Shown here: positions 62,841 to 64,000 of the stretch, piece after piece
How the letters are laid out: each line of letters begins with the position of its first letter
Position numbering within the stretch: position 1 is the stretch's first letter
Assembly: GCA_029204225.1 (NCBI GenBank)
Contig: MU832573.1
Coordinates: 1-64,000 of the forward strand
DNA from: Diphasiastrum complanatum
Taxonomy: Eukaryota > Streptophyta > Lycopodiopsida > Lycopodiales > Lycopodiaceae
Direction of reading: 5' to 3'
Length of the DNA: 64,000 nucleotides
Translations under genes and position numbers: made by a program
Notes under the pieces: model-generated
The model's database searches: none
Seen by the model: the letters and a program-made list of their open reading frames with translations, nothing else
Told to the model about the DNA's origin: nothing

Positions 62841-63036
62841 TTTCCTTTCAAAGTCTTCAAACAATTCAAGGCACCTACTAAAAATCAGACTCGGAGAAAG
62901 ATGAAGACTCTACGTACTGATGGAGGAGGAGAATTCATCTCCACCGAATTCAAAGACTTCTGCAAGGCCAATGGAATACATCAGCAATACACAACCAGCT
63001 ATTCACCTCAGTCCAATGGTATAGTTGAGGGAGAAC
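62841..63036 (+). pseudogene. Copia integrase core fragment
   Basis: The frame reads 'MKTLRTDGGGEFISTEFKDF' and 'GIHQQYTTSYSPQSNGIVEG', matching the second catalytic Asp (RTDGGGEF) and the PQQNG.AER region of copia integrase. The catalytic Glu is present ('VEGEP') but the following Arg-rich segment is lost at a GA-rich repeat. Confidence 0.85.
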
Positions 63037-63135
63037 CGTGAGTGAGAGAGAGAGAGGAACTGTTAGAACCGTGAGTGAGAGAGAGAAATCGTGAGAACCG
63101 TGAGTGAGAGAGGAACCGTGAGAACAACCGATTGG
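63037..63135 (+). repeat. Minisatellite with GAACCGTGAGTGAGAGAG units
   Basis: About four irregular units of '(A)GAACCGTGAGTGAGAGAG' of about 20-35 bp directly follow the copia integrase break. Confidence 0.8.
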
Positions 63136-63261
63136 AACGCGTTAGAGCAGGACAAAAAGTCAAGTGCAATTTTCCCCCCCTGAAGGGCCCCTGTTTGGGC
63201 TTGTGGGACTACTGGCCCCGGACTGAAGTAGCAGATGTGAAGAATCGAAAAAGATTATCCA

Positions 63262-63880
63262 TGTTAGATATAGGGGTCTTATGATTTTTATATCAAGCAT
63301 CTAGGTGTAGGATGTTGATAGGAACAAATTTGGCATAGATGGAAAACTATCTATTTCCACTTGTAATGCCACTATTGAGCCAAAATAGATTAAGAGGCTA
63401 GGTCCAATAGAATTTGAGGTTTGCTTGAAAATGGTCCAATTTTAGAATTAAGAGGTGCATGGATCAATGGTCCAATAGAATTAAGAGGTGGCAAAGTGTG
63501 GTCCAATCATAGTTAAGCATAGTGGTAGCTCGTGGATCTACTAGTATCATTGTACTCCTCATTTGGATCTAATTGATTTGGAGATTGAGTGGATTTTGAG
63601 TGTTATTGGATTTCTAGCTTTCTCTCTCTACCCGAGAGCTCATGATAATTTTCTCTCTCTACCCGAGGAGAGCAGCTTGTTTTTACTTAGATTATTTTTG
63701 GAACACCTCCCACACGTGTGAGTGAGAGTTGGAAGTGATTGAATGCATGTAGTAGTGTGTTTTTGCCATAGATTCAAAGATAGATATTGAATTTCAATCT
63801 AGTCTTGATCTTGGTGCATCTACACACCTTAGGAGATCACAAGTACATGCTGTGGACAGTCCACACGTGTAAAATCAACA
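63262..63880 (+). repeat. 5' LTR of a copia element running off the window
   Basis: It ends …AAAATCAACA directly before a TGGTATCAGAGCC primer site. The start is placed at TGTTAGATATAG (63262), giving 619 bp. It is homologous to the antisense LTR at 33538-34221. It contains CACACGTGTG (63711-63720), a second CACACGTGT (63862) and two 'TTTCTCTCTCTACCCGAG' copies (63621 and 63652 regions). Confidence 0.75.
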
Positions 63881-63893
63881 TGGTATCAGAGCC
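63881..63893 (+). promoter_or_regulatory. Copia primer binding site
   Basis: TGGTATCAGAGCC immediately after the LTR, for initiator methionine tRNA. The element's coding region lies beyond the window. Confidence 0.9.
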
Positions 63894-64000
63894 TACCTAA
63901 GGTTACCATGCATTTTGATCCATTTGAGTGAAAACTATTCATCAATCTTGAGCTAGAAATTGTCAAGATCCATTTTTCTAGCTATCTTGTCCAATTTTGG
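63894..64000 (+). other. Start of copia internal region
   Basis: 107 bp of leader before the window edge; no gag start within it. Confidence 0.7.

Noticed and set aside
62303-62881. 192-codon sense protein
   Set aside because: Explained by CT-rich composition that keeps several frames open at once. No domain seen before the copia integrase scrap.

Overview
The window looks like AT-rich, repeat-dominated nuclear DNA from a land plant with a large genome. The evidence is plant-type Ty1/copia and Ty3/gypsy LTR retrotransposons with tRNA primer sites (TGGTATCAGAGCC, TGGCACCGTTGCC), an En/Spm (CACTA) transposase, long (GA)n microsatellites and a spliced small nuclear gene. A non-flowering plant such as a fern is possible, but the species cannot be read from the sequence. 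There are no bacterial operons, CRISPR arrays, rRNA genes or recognisable tRNA genes.

Layout. 1-4.8 kb: gene-free, with short tandem duplications, a (GA)n tract and the first copy of a dispersed repeat that ends in (GA)n. 4.8-8 kb: one end and the decayed transposase of a CACTA-like element that has picked up an antisense copia reverse-transcriptase piece. 9-12.2 kb: a diverged 0.45-kb direct repeat, clusters of ATCCACGC/GCGTGGAT motifs, a 46-bp-arm hairpin and a second copy of the (GA)n-tailed repeat. 14.2-14.9 kb: a broken FCP1-like phosphatase gene. 15.2-31.2 kb: a copia element with both LTRs, split by a 10.75-kb gypsy element with a perfect 5-bp target duplication (GAAGG). The gypsy element keeps gag and protease-like parts but no sense-strand polymerase. 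33.5-34.2 kb: an LTR related to one at the right edge of the window. 36.9-38.1 kb: the only apparently intact cellular gene, a two-exon gene for a 79-residue membrane-anchored protein. 38.4-44.1 kb: copia remnants, including an antisense copy lacking its RT domain. 51-54.2 kb: more copia and CACTA fragments, including a CACTA end inserted in a copia gag-pol. 54-64 kb: mostly unrecognised sequence with gypsy RT and copia integrase scraps, ending in the 5' LTR of a copia element that runs off the window.

The most unusual part is 44.5-50.6 kb, wedged between copia fragments. It holds an antisense gene with a clear histone H3-type fold and a long extra C-terminal region. Next comes an upstream region dense in CACGTG/CACATG palindromes, then a sense-strand gene of unknown function. 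A multi-exon antisense gene follows, with an arrangement like a DDE transposase (candidate D, D, CxxC, E). All carry at least one stop or frameshift. Together they look like a decayed mobile element that carried a histone H3-like (possibly CENH3-like) gene. Unity as one element is an inference, since I could not find terminal repeats.

Many in-frame stops here read as CAG/CAA/CGA to TAG/TAA/TGA, consistent with decay of methylated repeats. Most coding features are therefore annotated as pseudogenes.
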